Shown here: piece after piece, positions 8,337-15,803 of the stretch
Layout: the number at the start of each line of letters is the position of its first letter
Numbering within the stretch: the first letter of the stretch is position 1
Origin: a virus
Reading direction: 5' to 3' (one strand)
DNA length: 24,637 bases
IMG/VR virus record: IMGVR_UViG_3300025697_000139
Coordinates: 1 to 24,637 of that record
The notes under the pieces: model-generated
Seen by the model: only the letters and a program-made list of their open reading frames with translations
The model's database searches: none
What the model was told of the DNA's origin: nothing
Position numbers and translations under genes: made by a program

Positions 8337-8837
8337 TTAAAAGGCGGTTTCCAAGTCCCCGCATTTAAGGTCATAGTGGATTGTATATCTCAACAGGGTC
8401 CATCCGTCTGGACCGTTAAAGCTGTCACTTGTTTCTTTCCATGATTCGCCCGGTTCTGCCATTTCACCAACGGTTGTCCACCAAGCCGCCGCCTTGTCCA
8501 TGATTACATTGTTCGCGTCAAGCTCGGCATCATCCAAAGCTGTTTCTAAATCATTGGTCGAATAAGTGTCATTGGTTCCGGCAACCTTTGTTTCAATCAT
8601 AATTGAAACCTCTAATGTTCTGCTTCGATAACCAGGTCCACCGGATTGCACACTCTTTGCATCAAAGAAACCGACAGTCAAATAAGCATCGCCAAGATTA
8701 GAAGGTATGGCGCGTCTGTTAACTTCACTATCACGACCCGTAAAAGATACGGCTGCAAAGGTGGTATCTGTCACCTTCAAAGCAAATGCAGCCTTTAGCG
8801 CATCTTTGATTTGGCGTTCAACTAGATTAGCTGCCAT
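8337..8837 (-). CDS. Tail terminator / tail completion protein
   Basis: This 166-residue protein starts with an amphipathic helix (NLVERQIKDALKAAFALK) and continues with alternating strands, as in gpU-like tail terminators that cap the tail tube and set its joining end. Nothing catalytic is visible. It lies between an HK97 gp10-like connector and the tail tube gene, which is the canonical place. Its ATG overlaps the TAA of the gp10-like gene (TAATG), indicating coupled translation. Family assignment is by position, size and secondary-structure pattern, not a motif. Confidence 0.6.
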   Translation of the reverse strand: MAANLVERQIKDALKAAFALKVTDTTFAAVSFTGRDSEVNRRAIPSNLGDAYLTVGFFDAKSVQSGGPGYRSRTLEVSIMIETKVAGTNDTYSTNDLETALDDAELDANNVIMDKAAAWWTTVGEMAEPGESWKETSDSFNGPDGWTLLRYTIHYDLKCGDLETAF

Positions 8838-9262
8838 TAGTCAACCTTCCATCCATCGGTCTTAATTGCTGAAAATATCGTTGTGCCTACCATCTTATTT
8901 ATTTTATCCTGATTGTCTTCTAGTGCTGGAGTCATAAACAGATATCCACCTTCCTCTAAGAACTTGCTGTACTTGGCCCTAGCAGGTATCACGACGCGCC
9001 CTAGCCCAACTTTTTTGGGCGGTCCTATCATGCGTCTTGCGTTACCTGTTCTTTGTGTAGGCTTTGGCTTTTCGGGAGTTGGTATAGGTGGACCCTTCTT
9101 GCTTTTAACAGCCTGAATAGTCCAATATTTGCTACTCTTTCCAGCCTCCATAATCAGAACGCCGGCTTTAAAAAGGCCCCTGTTTGCCTTTTTGCTCATA
9201 AGCCTAGCCAGCGATGCTAGATCACGCCCAAGCTTTTCAAGGCCTTTTATTTTACTCGCCAT
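8837..9262 (-). CDS. HK97 gp10-like head-tail connector protein
   Basis: This 141-residue, strongly basic protein matches the gp10 family of neck proteins. An N-terminal helix (IKGLEKLGRDLASLARLM, residues 4-21) and a Gly/Arg/Pro loop (residues about 56-86) are followed by the family's typical end: KYSKFLEEGGYLFMTPALED (residues about 98-117), where a YxxFLEEG-type strand precedes a PALE helix. It joins the head to the tail. It overlaps the previous gene's TAA with its own ATG (TAATG) and its stop overlaps the next start in the same way. Confidence 0.8.
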   Translation of the reverse strand: MASKIKGLEKLGRDLASLARLMSKKANRGLFKAGVLIMEAGKSSKYWTIQAVKSKKGPPIPTPEKPKPTQRTGNARRMIGPPKKVGLGRVVIPARAKYSKFLEEGGYLFMTPALEDNQDKINKMVGTTIFSAIKTDGWKVD

Positions 9263-9471
9263 TAGACATCAATTCCAACAACCTTGACGGCCTTGGTAGA
9301 TAGTCCATTTATCTGTCGAGTAAATACATCAATCGCCTTTGTAAGCCGTGCCGCTTTTTGCTCATTTTCAGAGCGGATATCGGAGCCATCGGTATCTGGA
9401 GCTGTGGAAATAGCTGCTAATTCAGCAATAGCCGCGTCTCTAGCGGCCTCCAGCACTGCAAGTGTAGCCAT
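9262..9471 (-). CDS. Small helical head-completion (gpW-like) protein
   Basis: The protein has 69 residues, close to the 68 of lambda gpW, and a similar layout. A helix (residues 2-20, VLEAARDAAIAELAAIS) leads to a short polar loop, then a second helix (about 34-55, ENEQKAARLTKAIDVFTRQI) and an extended tail. gpW fits between portal and tail tip of the connector. It sits at the head/tail gene boundary, upstream of the gp10-like gene and coupled to it. The start has an AGAGG site. The similarity is in size, order and helix pattern only. Confidence 0.45.
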   Translation of the reverse strand: MATLAVLEAARDAAIAELAAISTAPDTDGSDIRSENEQKAARLTKAIDVFTRQINGLSTKAVKVVGIDV

Positions 9472-9483
9472 TTAGTCACCTCT

Positions 9484-11391
9484 TTATTCAGCAAAGCAGG
9501 CCGTGGAATCATCAGACATTTTCACATCATTCGATCCGTTGCAGTAGCAAAAATAGTTGCTCGTCCCGTTGTAGAACATTGATCCTGTTGGGTATCCGAT
9601 AGTGTCTCCACAAGGGTCGGCTGTAACTACACCCGGCTGTACGCCCTTGGCAACCGTCACGACCTTGTCAAACTCACAGGCGTTTTCAAAGATCAAGCCA
9701 GCCGTGCCGCCAAAGCGCCCCTGGTCGGTTCCGTTTTCGTCATATTTCAGCGTAATGTCGTCATTGTCGCCTAATACCAGTCCCATGTCATCTTCAATAT
9801 AGATATCTGCTTCGGTACTTAAAAAGCCAACAAACGCCCACCCTACGCCGTCAATTGTAACTTCGCCCTCTGCGCTATCGAATTGGACACAAGAATCGTC
9901 TCCGTCTCCATAGCAAGTAGTTTGGTCGTCTGGATTAGCTATTCCAGTTGTTGGGGTGATTATGCCTGATGCTGTAAAGCCGCCCGTAACAGAAACCGTG
10001 CCATCTGTGAAGTTATCAATGCTCTCTCCGTTACTCATTAAAAAGTCAAACCCGGTAATTGTTTGATCTGAAAAGTCAATTCCGTTTGTGCTTGACCCGC
10101 CGGTAAGATGGAATCCCGAAATGATGTCGCCATAAAGTACCATGCCATAATCCAGGGCTTGAAAATCGCCACCCGTCCCATAATTGTGACCGGAGTAAAT
10201 CATTGACTTGCCACCGTCGGTCATTGCAGACAACAGCTTCACGTTGGCATAAACGCCTGCATGTTCGCCGCCTGAATGCACAACGGAATTGTCTTCGTCG
10301 TACAGCTTGACTCTTAATCCGGCGGTTGTGCCTCCTGTGTAAGTTTGACCCGATTGAGCTGTGAATTTAATCATTGGCCCAATCGATGCACCACCCGCCG
10401 TGGTTGCTTCCACATCAAAGTTGCCGTCAATGTCCACGTCTGCATTAATGTCCAGTGCGCTGTCAAACTCACAGGCGTTTTCAAAGATCAAGCCAGCCGT
10501 GCCGCCAAAGCGCCCCTGGTCGGTTCCGTTTTCGTCATATTTCAGCGTAATGTCGTCATTGTCGCCAAGAGTCAAAGCGTTATCGTCTTCGATATAGATA
10601 TCGCCACCCGTGCTCAGGCTCCCATTAAATGCCCAATCCGCGCCGTTAATTACAATTTCATCATCCCCGGCTTCGTCGTAATAAATGCATGAGTCTGGAC
10701 CATCTCCAAAGCATAAGTTTATATCGTCTGGAATTAATGCGCCGCCGTCGGCATAAAGAACGCCGTCAATTTCAACAAGACCAGATATAAAAGCATCGTT
10801 TCCGTCTATTGTTTGTCCGGGCGTTGACGCGCCTAGAAATAGATTCCCGGTTTCCAGCATCAGCCCGCCGGTTGCACTTGCGATGGTCAATTTAAGCAGA
10901 TCATCGGTTGTTTCATCATACCAAAAATAAGCATCGTTTGTGGCTCCGAATGCCAACAAGGCGTCGTCAACAAGGTACACATTAGCCTTTGTATATACAT
11001 GCCCTGTAAACTCGCTAGTGTCACCTACATAAAGGTCCAGCCCGTCAAGCGCAGCTACTGGCACACCCGGACCTATAAAAATATTTCCGTTTAAAAGGTT
11101 CAGTCCACCGGCGGCTACTGTAGTCAAAATTAGCCTGTCAGTTCCAGCCTCATCGTAAGCCAGCGTTACATCGGAAGCATCGCCAAGCGAAATATCGGTG
11201 TCATCGGGTACTAAAATTCCACCATTTGCAGTAAACAAGCCGGTCAAAACATAAGTACCCGTGACAACAACGTCTTCAAAGGTGTTAGTGCCGCCCCCGG
11301 TAAACCCGTGCGGGTACCTAGTCTGACTTACGGCAAAGGACGCAATAAGCAAAAAGCAAATTGCCAAGATAATAATGTTGCGAGTTTTCAT
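9484..11391 (-). CDS. Exported, repetitive beta-rich virion fibre or decoration protein
   Basis: This 635-residue protein begins with a Sec signal peptide (MKTRNIIILAICFLLIASFA, cleavage likely after AVS at residue 22). The rest is beta-rich and built from at least six degenerate copies of an LGDxxDxTLxYDE-type unit, for example SLGDASDVTLAYDEAGTD, CFGDGPDSCIYYDEAGDD and TLGDNDDITLKYDENGTD. An 85-90 residue block near 222-310 is repeated near 490-575, and its last 35 codons are identical in DNA. Cysteines occur as pairs (CFGDGPDSC, CYGDGDDSC) and a C-terminal cluster (about residues 595-632), which suits disulfide bonding outside the cytoplasm. Similar Asp-rich repeats occur in environmental phage structural proteins. 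It lies between capsid and connector genes; whether it is a head fibre, an exported coat protein or something else is unsettled. Confidence 0.65.
   Translation of the reverse strand: MKTRNIIILAICFLLIASFAVSQTRYPHGFTGGGTNTFEDVVVTGTYVLTGLFTANGGILVPDDTDISLGDASDVTLAYDEAGTDRLILTTVAAGGLNLLNGNIFIGPGVPVAALDGLDLYVGDTSEFTGHVYTKANVYLVDDALLAFGATNDAYFWYDETTDDLLKLTIASATGGLMLETGNLFLGASTPGQTIDGNDAFISGLVEIDGVLYADGGALIPDDINLCFGDGPDSCIYYDEAGDDEIVINGADWAFNGSLSTGGDIYIEDDNALTLGDNDDITLKYDENGTDQGRFGGTAGLIFENACEFDSALDINADVDIDGNFDVEATTAGGASIGPMIKFTAQSGQTYTGGTTAGLRVKLYDEDNSVVHSGGEHAGVYANVKLLSAMTDGGKSMIYSGHNYGTGGDFQALDYGMVLYGDIISGFHLTGGSSTNGIDFSDQTITGFDFLMSNGESIDNFTDGTVSVTGGFTASGIITPTTGIANPDDQTTCYGDGDDSCVQFDSAEGEVTIDGVGWAFVGFLSTEADIYIEDDMGLVLGDNDDITLKYDENGTDQGRFGGTAGLIFENACEFDKVVTVAKGVQPGVVTADPCGDTIGYPTGSMFYNGTSNYFCYCNGSNDVKMSDDSTACFAE
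9666..9771. repeat. 106-bp perfect direct repeat, copy B
   Basis: These 106 bases are identical, base for base, to 10461-10566. The two copies lie 795 bases apart, exactly 265 codons, and in the same frame of the fibre gene. This copy encodes residues 541-575, GDNDDITLKYDENGTDQGRF and onward. Confidence 0.95.
10461..10566. repeat. 106-bp perfect direct repeat, copy A
   Basis: Identical to 9666-9771. It encodes residues 276-310 of the fibre protein, the 3' end of a longer duplicated block. The flanking sequence is similar only at protein level, so the two halves differ in their divergence. Confidence 0.95.
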
Positions 11392-11419
11392 TCCGGTAAT
11401 CCTTTATTTTAAAATTATC

Positions 11420-11473
11420 TTATCTTCTTATGTAATGGCTGGCATAATGAGCCGCGTTATTTAAATAAGCCAT
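11420..11473 (-). CDS. Possible 17-residue peptide in front of the fibre gene
   Basis: An ATG at 11473 with an AAGGA site seven bases upstream opens a 17-codon frame (MAYLNNAAHYASHYIRR) that ends with TAA at 11420. It fills most of the 91-base gap between the 235-residue protein and the signal-peptide fibre gene. Unusual His/Tyr content. Expression is plausible because of the ribosome site, but a peptide this small can arise by chance. Confidence 0.35.
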   Translation of the reverse strand: MAYLNNAAHYASHYIRR

Positions 11474-11482
11474 GTCAAATCC

Positions 11483-12190
11483 TTAAAAAATAAACCAATT
11501 AGAGCCATCGCAATAAAGGCCGATTGCGTCAAAGTCGCCTGACATAACCGCCGTATCTTGCCCGTCAATCGCTTGGGCGCCTTCGGTTGAAATCGTGATA
11601 TTAAAATTTGAGGCGTTACCGGCGGCATCTTTCACTGTTATGATTCGTCCCGAAATCGTCTGCGCTGTTTTAAGATCAATCGCACAAGTTCCGGCAGATG
11701 TTCTTGTAACATGAAGAATGTCGTCATCAACGGCAAGATCATACGTATCGGCTGTTACGTCTGTAACCTTCTTTACGACTTCATCGTCGCCGCCCGTCTC
11801 ATGAGTCGCGTGGTGCTCACTAGGGAGGGGCATCCATCCGCCGCTAAAGAATACATAGTAAATAAGTTCCAGAAGGTTCCATATGGTCCAGCCTTCTTCG
11901 GGAACGTCTTCAACCCATGAGTCACCATCCCATTCGTAAACATAATCTTCGGTCCAGCCATTTGCAGTCGCTTCTGATATGTATCTATCCCCCACCGCTG
12001 GACCCGCCGGAAGTCCACCGGTTGGATCATAAAAATCTGCTATCGGAGGTCTTAACCAGTCTGCATCAGTAGCGGCGGCTGTGGCTTCGGCGCTGGTATA
12101 CCTATCGTGGTTAAGCGGATTGTCGTTGGCTTTTGCTGCCATTGCCGCAACGGCCTTGGCATCGGTATAGGTCGGATTTTCTACAGCCAT
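11483..12190 (-). CDS. Fibre-like head or tail appendage protein
   Basis: The 235-residue protein has an Ala-rich helical start, then a segment with GDRYISEATANGWTEDYVYE followed by WDGDSWVEDVPEEGW (residues about 72-103), which is the pattern of a phage carbohydrate-binding-like domain found in fibre and endosialidase-associated proteins (inferred by eye). The C-terminal part (about residues 150-235) is a beta-domain with the DAAGNASNFNITISTEGAQA core and the ending DAIGLYCDGSNWFIF, a typical fold-terminating tip of phage fibres. No signal peptide. It sits between the small exported protein and the large exported fibre gene, within an unusual block inserted between capsid and connector. Confidence 0.6.
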   Translation of the reverse strand: MAVENPTYTDAKAVAAMAAKANDNPLNHDRYTSAEATAAATDADWLRPPIADFYDPTGGLPAGPAVGDRYISEATANGWTEDYVYEWDGDSWVEDVPEEGWTIWNLLELIYYVFFSGGWMPLPSEHHATHETGGDDEVVKKVTDVTADTYDLAVDDDILHVTRTSAGTCAIDLKTAQTISGRIITVKDAAGNASNFNITISTEGAQAIDGQDTAVMSGDFDAIGLYCDGSNWFIF

Positions 12191-12196
12191 TTTTAC

Positions 12197-12568
12197 CTAC
12201 TTCCAAAACTCACCCTCAAAAACGAGGGAGCCGCCGCTTGCCTGTAAAACATAGATGGTCAATCCGTCTTCGGGATCAAGATTTAAGCTTGTCTCAGACC
12301 ATGACCCGCCAGCCGGAACGGTTACATATATGGTTGCCGTATTGGTGGATATAAATGCATATTTCCAGCTTACGGTTGCATCACGGCATTTAATAAACGC
12401 TCGCTTAGTGCCAGCCGGAATCACCACGGCTTTTTCCGTCGCAGTCACAGCGGTTGTATTGGTAATAGTTACCGCTCTACTTATCAGTTGATCTATGTTT
12501 GCATACGCAACCGAACAAATCACGATAACCAGAACGATAGCCGTTAAGAGCTTGTTACGAAGTCTCAT
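12197..12568 (-). CDS. Small exported beta-rich protein
   Basis: The protein has 123 residues. It starts with a strong Sec signal peptide: basic start MRLRNK, hydrophobic LLTAIVLVIVICSV, and an AYA cleavage site after residue 23. The mature part of about 100 residues is beta-rich (TTAVTATEKAVVIPAGTKRA and TATIYVTVPAGGSW), compatible with a jelly-roll or Ig-like decoration unit. It is the first of two signal-peptide proteins in this block and ends seven bases before the next gene. The role is unknown. An exported virion surface protein or a phage-encoded periplasmic protein are both possible. Confidence 0.6.
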   Translation of the reverse strand: MRLRNKLLTAIVLVIVICSVAYANIDQLISRAVTITNTTAVTATEKAVVIPAGTKRAFIKCRDATVSWKYAFISTNTATIYVTVPAGGSWSETSLNLDPEDGLTIYVLQASGGSLVFEGEFWK

Positions 12569-12570
12569 TG

Positions 12571-12705
12571 CTACTCCTTAGCTTCTGCTTTTTTCACAAC
12601 TTTTTTCTTAGGCTTTTCAACCGGCTTTTTCTTCTTAGCAAACTCAATGCTCATCATGCTCGGCTTTTTCTTCGATGATTTTTCAATCCTTGTGAAGATT
12701 GTCAT
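12571..12705 (-). CDS. Small lysine-rich basic protein behind the capsid gene
   Basis: A 44-codon frame starts at ATG 12705 with a strong TGGAGG site and stops with TAG at 12571. The product is 44 residues with more than a third lysine (for example KKKPVEKPKKKVVKKAEAKE at the C-terminus). It fits the 178-base gap between the capsid and exported-protein genes. The ribosome site begins directly after a very stable hairpin that follows the capsid gene. A nucleic-acid- or capsid-associated role would fit its charge, but this is a guess. A Lys/Pro tail of similar style occurs in the small protein at 6756-6926. Confidence 0.6.
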   Translation of the reverse strand: MTIFTRIEKSSKKKPSMMSIEFAKKKKPVEKPKKKVVKKAEAKE

Positions 12706-12715
12706 AAGTCCTCCA

Positions 12716-12733
12716 GGGGGGCCGAAGCCCCCC
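12716..12733 (-). other. UUCG-capped hairpin after the capsid gene
   Basis: On the minus strand this reads GGGGGGC UUCG GCCCCCC: a seven-base-pair all-GC stem closed by the extra-stable C(UUCG)G tetraloop. It lies 14 bases after the capsid stop and just before the ribosome site of the next gene. No U-run follows, so it is not a standard intrinsic terminator. It may protect the 3' end of the capsid message or lower downstream readthrough. Confidence 0.7.
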
Positions 12734-12747
12734 GAATGTTTTCTAAA

Positions 12748-13650
12748 CTAAGTAACTATAGAGCCGTCAATTCCTCTGTAGTCAGAAGCGCCAACGCTGA
12801 AACGCATACGCCCCATGTATTCAGCCGAAGACGTTCCATTGATTTGGTCGATTTCAAAAGCCACCGGAACACGATCATAAAACTTTAGTCTGGCAAGCTT
12901 GGAATCAATCAAGAACCAGTTATTCGCGTCTGTCAGATACGGCCAAATAATAAGCTTCATGCCGTAGCCGTTAAAGACGTTGTAGCTATTCTCCGCTGTT
13001 TCTGGAGCGCCCGAAGTCGTCTTAAGCAGGTCCATTGCAGTCCATCCTAGCGCAGACGGAACTACCAAGGTATCAGGCTGTGCATTTATCATAATTCCAC
13101 CGTCGTCAAGCTGTCCGTTCATAACTGTAATGCGCGCCTGTAAGGAATCATACGAAAGGGCGGCTGTTCCCCGGTTGTCATTAGTATCGGTTGAGTTTAC
13201 CAAGGCTCTAGCGTCTGCACACAGTTGGCCACCGTCTGGCATTGCGCCACCACCGGCAAAGGCGTTGTTAAATACGTCAGCCGCTTCGGTTTCGATCCTT
13301 GCGCGAGCACCACGCCCCAGCAAAGTAATACCCTCGTTAATCGACCCATAAAGCTCGTCTTCAATCATATCTTTGGTCACTGCGAAAGATTTCTTGTACG
13401 TTACGTGGGTATACGCAACTCTGGCGATTTCTTCCATTTCGTCTTTAGTAATCGGTGTACCATCAGGTACCGCGCCCCAAATACCCAACCCGGACAAAGC
13501 CAAGTCTCTCTCAACTGCTTGCCCTGATGTCAACACTTTAAAAATCTCGCTATACACCATCGGCTTTTCGCGCATACCGGTGTAGAAAACTTCGCGCAAT
13601 CCAGGCTCTAAAGAATAAGGCCAGTTTGCTGGAATCATTGCTTTCGCCAT
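12748..13650 (-). CDS. Major capsid protein, HK97-like
   Basis: The protein has 300 residues and is the expected size for an HK97-fold capsid protein without a long delta domain. Its place after scaffold and decoration genes is typical. The visible pattern fits: an N-terminal arm, a charged helix (DMIEDELYGSINEGITLLG, residues about 98-116), an A-domain-like region with VVPSALGWTAMDLLKTT (residues about 196-212), and a beta-rich end (RLKFYDRVPVAFEIDQING, about 249-267). The separate scaffold gene upstream agrees with this. A Mu gpT-like relationship is possible; I judge it from layout rather than motif. ATG 13650 has an AAAGGA site. Confidence 0.8.
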   Translation of the reverse strand: MAKAMIPANWPYSLEPGLREVFYTGMREKPMVYSEIFKVLTSGQAVERDLALSGLGIWGAVPDGTPITKDEMEEIARVAYTHVTYKKSFAVTKDMIEDELYGSINEGITLLGRGARARIETEAADVFNNAFAGGGAMPDGGQLCADARALVNSTDTNDNRGTAALSYDSLQARITVMNGQLDDGGIMINAQPDTLVVPSALGWTAMDLLKTTSGAPETAENSYNVFNGYGMKLIIWPYLTDANNWFLIDSKLARLKFYDRVPVAFEIDQINGTSSAEYMGRMRFSVGASDYRGIDGSIVT

Positions 13651-13699
13651 TATATTTTTCCTTTAATTATAATTTTTGGTTTCGTTAAACTGGCATATT

Positions 13700-14122
13700 T
13701 TAGGTTGCGTTTGCGCTTAACAAACTACCCGGAAGTACCATTACAAATGTTCTTTGTGAGGTGCTACTCGGCTTAACTACCATGACATCGGAATTGGAAT
13801 TGGTTGTCACTCCGTCGTATGTTCCATTGATGTCAAGGGCTTCACCTGTGACCCTGGCACTTGAATCCTCAACAGAGAAAACGGCGTTCTTCGCGATGAT
13901 TAGCCTCATGGTTTCACCATCGGCGGCGTTGTCAACTGTTTCAGCGCATACGCCATAAAGCGTAGTCGAGTTAGTTGCGCCGTAATCAACTTCACCGGTT
14001 GTTATTTCTGCCATATCCCCGGCGTCCATAGACAACGCGTCCACCATTGGGATATCCATTGACAACTGAGGGGTTGTGGTTCCCCCGATGTAATATTCAA
14101 ATCTGAAACCTAAATTAGGCAT
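13700..14122 (-). CDS. Capsid decoration protein
   Basis: This 140-residue, beta-rich protein sits between scaffold and capsid genes, the standard place for small head-decoration proteins that bind the outside of the mature shell. It has many Asp/Ser/Thr and strands such as ETMRLIIAKNAVFSVEDSSA. No cysteine pattern or membrane segment. Its ATG at 14122 has an AGGAAAG site eight bases upstream. Identity comes from position, size and composition. Confidence 0.6.
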   Translation of the reverse strand: MPNLGFRFEYYIGGTTTPQLSMDIPMVDALSMDAGDMAEITTGEVDYGATNSTTLYGVCAETVDNAADGETMRLIIAKNAVFSVEDSSARVTGEALDINGTYDGVTTNSNSDVMVVKPSSTSQRTFVMVLPGSLLSANAT

Positions 14123-14138
14123 AATTTACTTTCCTTAT

Positions 14139-14744
14139 TTATTGTTTTGGTTTTCGGTCTGGCACTTCGGCCAAAGGGGGCGTTTCATTTTTGCGTTTCT
14201 GCCACGTTTCGGCATTAACGCCTAGCCCCTCTGATGCCTGTTGTTCAAAGTCGCTCAAAGGTCTGGGCTTATCGTCTCCGACTTTTGGCGGTTGGCTGTC
14301 AAACCCTTTGTTCTTCGCTGCGATAACCTTATCAATGTTTTCACCAACAGCCTTTGCCAAATCTACAGTAGTCATTCCAGCCTTGTACATTTCGCCAAGC
14401 CCTATCTTTTCGAATTCGCCTTTAACGGTGTTTTCTTCTTGGCTTGCCTGTTCTTTGGCTGCAGTAGCGTCTGCTACGATTTGAGCAACGTCATCCGCTG
14501 TCAAGGGCTTTGCCTTGTCGCCTGGTTTTGGTTCCTTAATAGGTTCCGGTTTCTTGTTTTCCAAATCCCACTTTTCTTTAGCTTGGTTCACCCGCCTGTC
14601 AGCTTCGCTCTGCTTGTCTGTTTCATGTAAGCTTTTGAGGTCTGGAAAATCTGCGTAATACTCTTCCAGGCTTGTGTAAACTTTAGGTTCGGGGGTCTTT
14701 GGTTCTTGTCCCGGCTCCAATGGATCAATAATAGGGCCTGTCAT
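14139..14744 (-). CDS. Capsid scaffold protein
   Basis: This 201-residue, highly charged protein has a Glu/Lys/Pro-rich N-terminal third (DPLEPGQEPKTPEPKVY, and KPEPIKEPKPGDKAKPLTA), a helical middle with Ala-rich stretches (ADATAAKEQASQEENTVKGE, residues about 89-108) and a basic end (PDRKPKQ). This is the usual make-up of phage scaffold proteins that fill the procapsid and then leave. Position after the minor head gene and before the decoration and capsid genes fits. An AAAGGAAAG site precedes ATG 14744. Confidence 0.8.
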   Translation of the reverse strand: MTGPIIDPLEPGQEPKTPEPKVYTSLEEYYADFPDLKSLHETDKQSEADRRVNQAKEKWDLENKKPEPIKEPKPGDKAKPLTADDVAQIVADATAAKEQASQEENTVKGEFEKIGLGEMYKAGMTTVDLAKAVGENIDKVIAAKNKGFDSQPPKVGDDKPRPLSDFEQQASEGLGVNAETWQKRKNETPPLAEVPDRKPKQ

Positions 14745-14822
14745 TGTTTCTTTCCTTTCAGTTACCTCTTGTGAGTTTCCCGAATGGGTTAATGTTTAGC
14801 CGTTGCATATGACCGGCTGTTT

Positions 14823-15803
14823 TCAAATCAGTTCTCCCATATCCGGTACTTTGCCGGTATGTGATTTATTTAGCTTTAAAAGCCTTGCTGAGTTTTCAGC
14901 CATGTAGTCACGTCCTACCACCCTAGACTCTTTGTATTTAGCGTAAGCGCCTTTATATCCCGGCTGTGGTTTCCATTTTCCAGCCTTGGCTATTCCTTCG
15001 GGATCATCATCAAAGATATATCCGATAACCGCCGCAAAGCTATTGTAATGAAGTAGCAACTGAGGCGGGTCGTTCTTGCCGTAAATGAAGTAAGCACTTC
15101 CGTTTGGAGGTACGCCTAAAACGCCACAAATATTTTGGTCACACGGCCCCGGTCCTCTTTGTATCTTTTCTCCGATTATGCCATCGGTACGTCGTCCGAA
15201 ATCAGACATGATGTCATAATTGAGATTACCCATTGCGGTCCGTACTTCGGTCCTGATTGAGTTTACGGCCCCGCCTGTCCTTTGATACGGCTTTAACCCG
15301 ATTACGTTTTGCTTTATGTCTCTGACTACTTCTTCAATTCCAGAGCCTTCTATTTCGCCAAGACGGATTAGCCTGTCCGCGTCTTTGAGCTTTAATTTTA
15401 ATTTTGCATCGGTAAGGTCAAGGCCCTTTAATATGCCGTTGCCTATATCCGTTTCGGTATTTGCAATTATGTTGGCTGAGATAGAATCAATGGTTCCAGC
15501 AAATTCAGTTGCTATCCGTGGCTGGTTAATCGCCACGCTATCAAGCTGTGCATCAATCAATGACTCTATTGCGTCGCCTGTCGGAGCATTTAAGGCTGTT
15601 TGAATAACCGCCCTTTGCTCTTTAATGAATCCGTCAAGTCTATTGAGAAATTGCTTCCTTGTTGTCGATTGCGAATCTCGTAAAAACGTTATCAGCTTGG
15701 GGTTAATGCTTCGGTCATAGCTCTTTTCGAGTAAGTCCCGATAACGGCCCCATGCTCGTTTAGATTTCGAGAATTCGCGTATTTGTTTAGGGGTTAGTGC
15801 CAT
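14823..15803 (-). CDS. Minor head protein (head morphogenesis)
   Basis: The protein has 326 residues. A helical first two-thirds (about residues 1-210) contains an Arg/Asp-rich region, then a shorter region with RTEVRTAMGNLNYDIMSDFG (about 186-205) as in Mu gpF-like and SPP1 gp7-like minor head proteins. A loop around PGPCDQNICGVLG (about 219-231) holds two cysteines. The C-terminus is Lys/Tyr/Arg-rich. It is thought to sit inside the procapsid near the portal. It follows the portal with a small overlapping gene between them; its ATG at 15803 overlaps the end of that gene by 17 bases. Confidence 0.7.
   Translation of the reverse strand: MALTPKQIREFSKSKRAWGRYRDLLEKSYDRSINPKLITFLRDSQSTTRKQFLNRLDGFIKEQRAVIQTALNAPTGDAIESLIDAQLDSVAINQPRIATEFAGTIDSISANIIANTETDIGNGILKGLDLTDAKLKLKLKDADRLIRLGEIEGSGIEEVVRDIKQNVIGLKPYQRTGGAVNSIRTEVRTAMGNLNYDIMSDFGRRTDGIIGEKIQRGPGPCDQNICGVLGVPPNGSAYFIYGKNDPPQLLLHYNSFAAVIGYIFDDDPEGIAKAGKWKPQPGYKGAYAKYKESRVVGRDYMAENSARLLKLNKSHTGKVPDMGELI

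Noticed and set aside
14758-14808. A 16-codon minus-strand ORF (MQRLNINPFGKLTRGN) between minor head and scaffold genes
   Set aside because: There is no ribosome site before the ATG, and the length is within chance expectation. The gap of 78 bases also has only a weak 5-bp hairpin.
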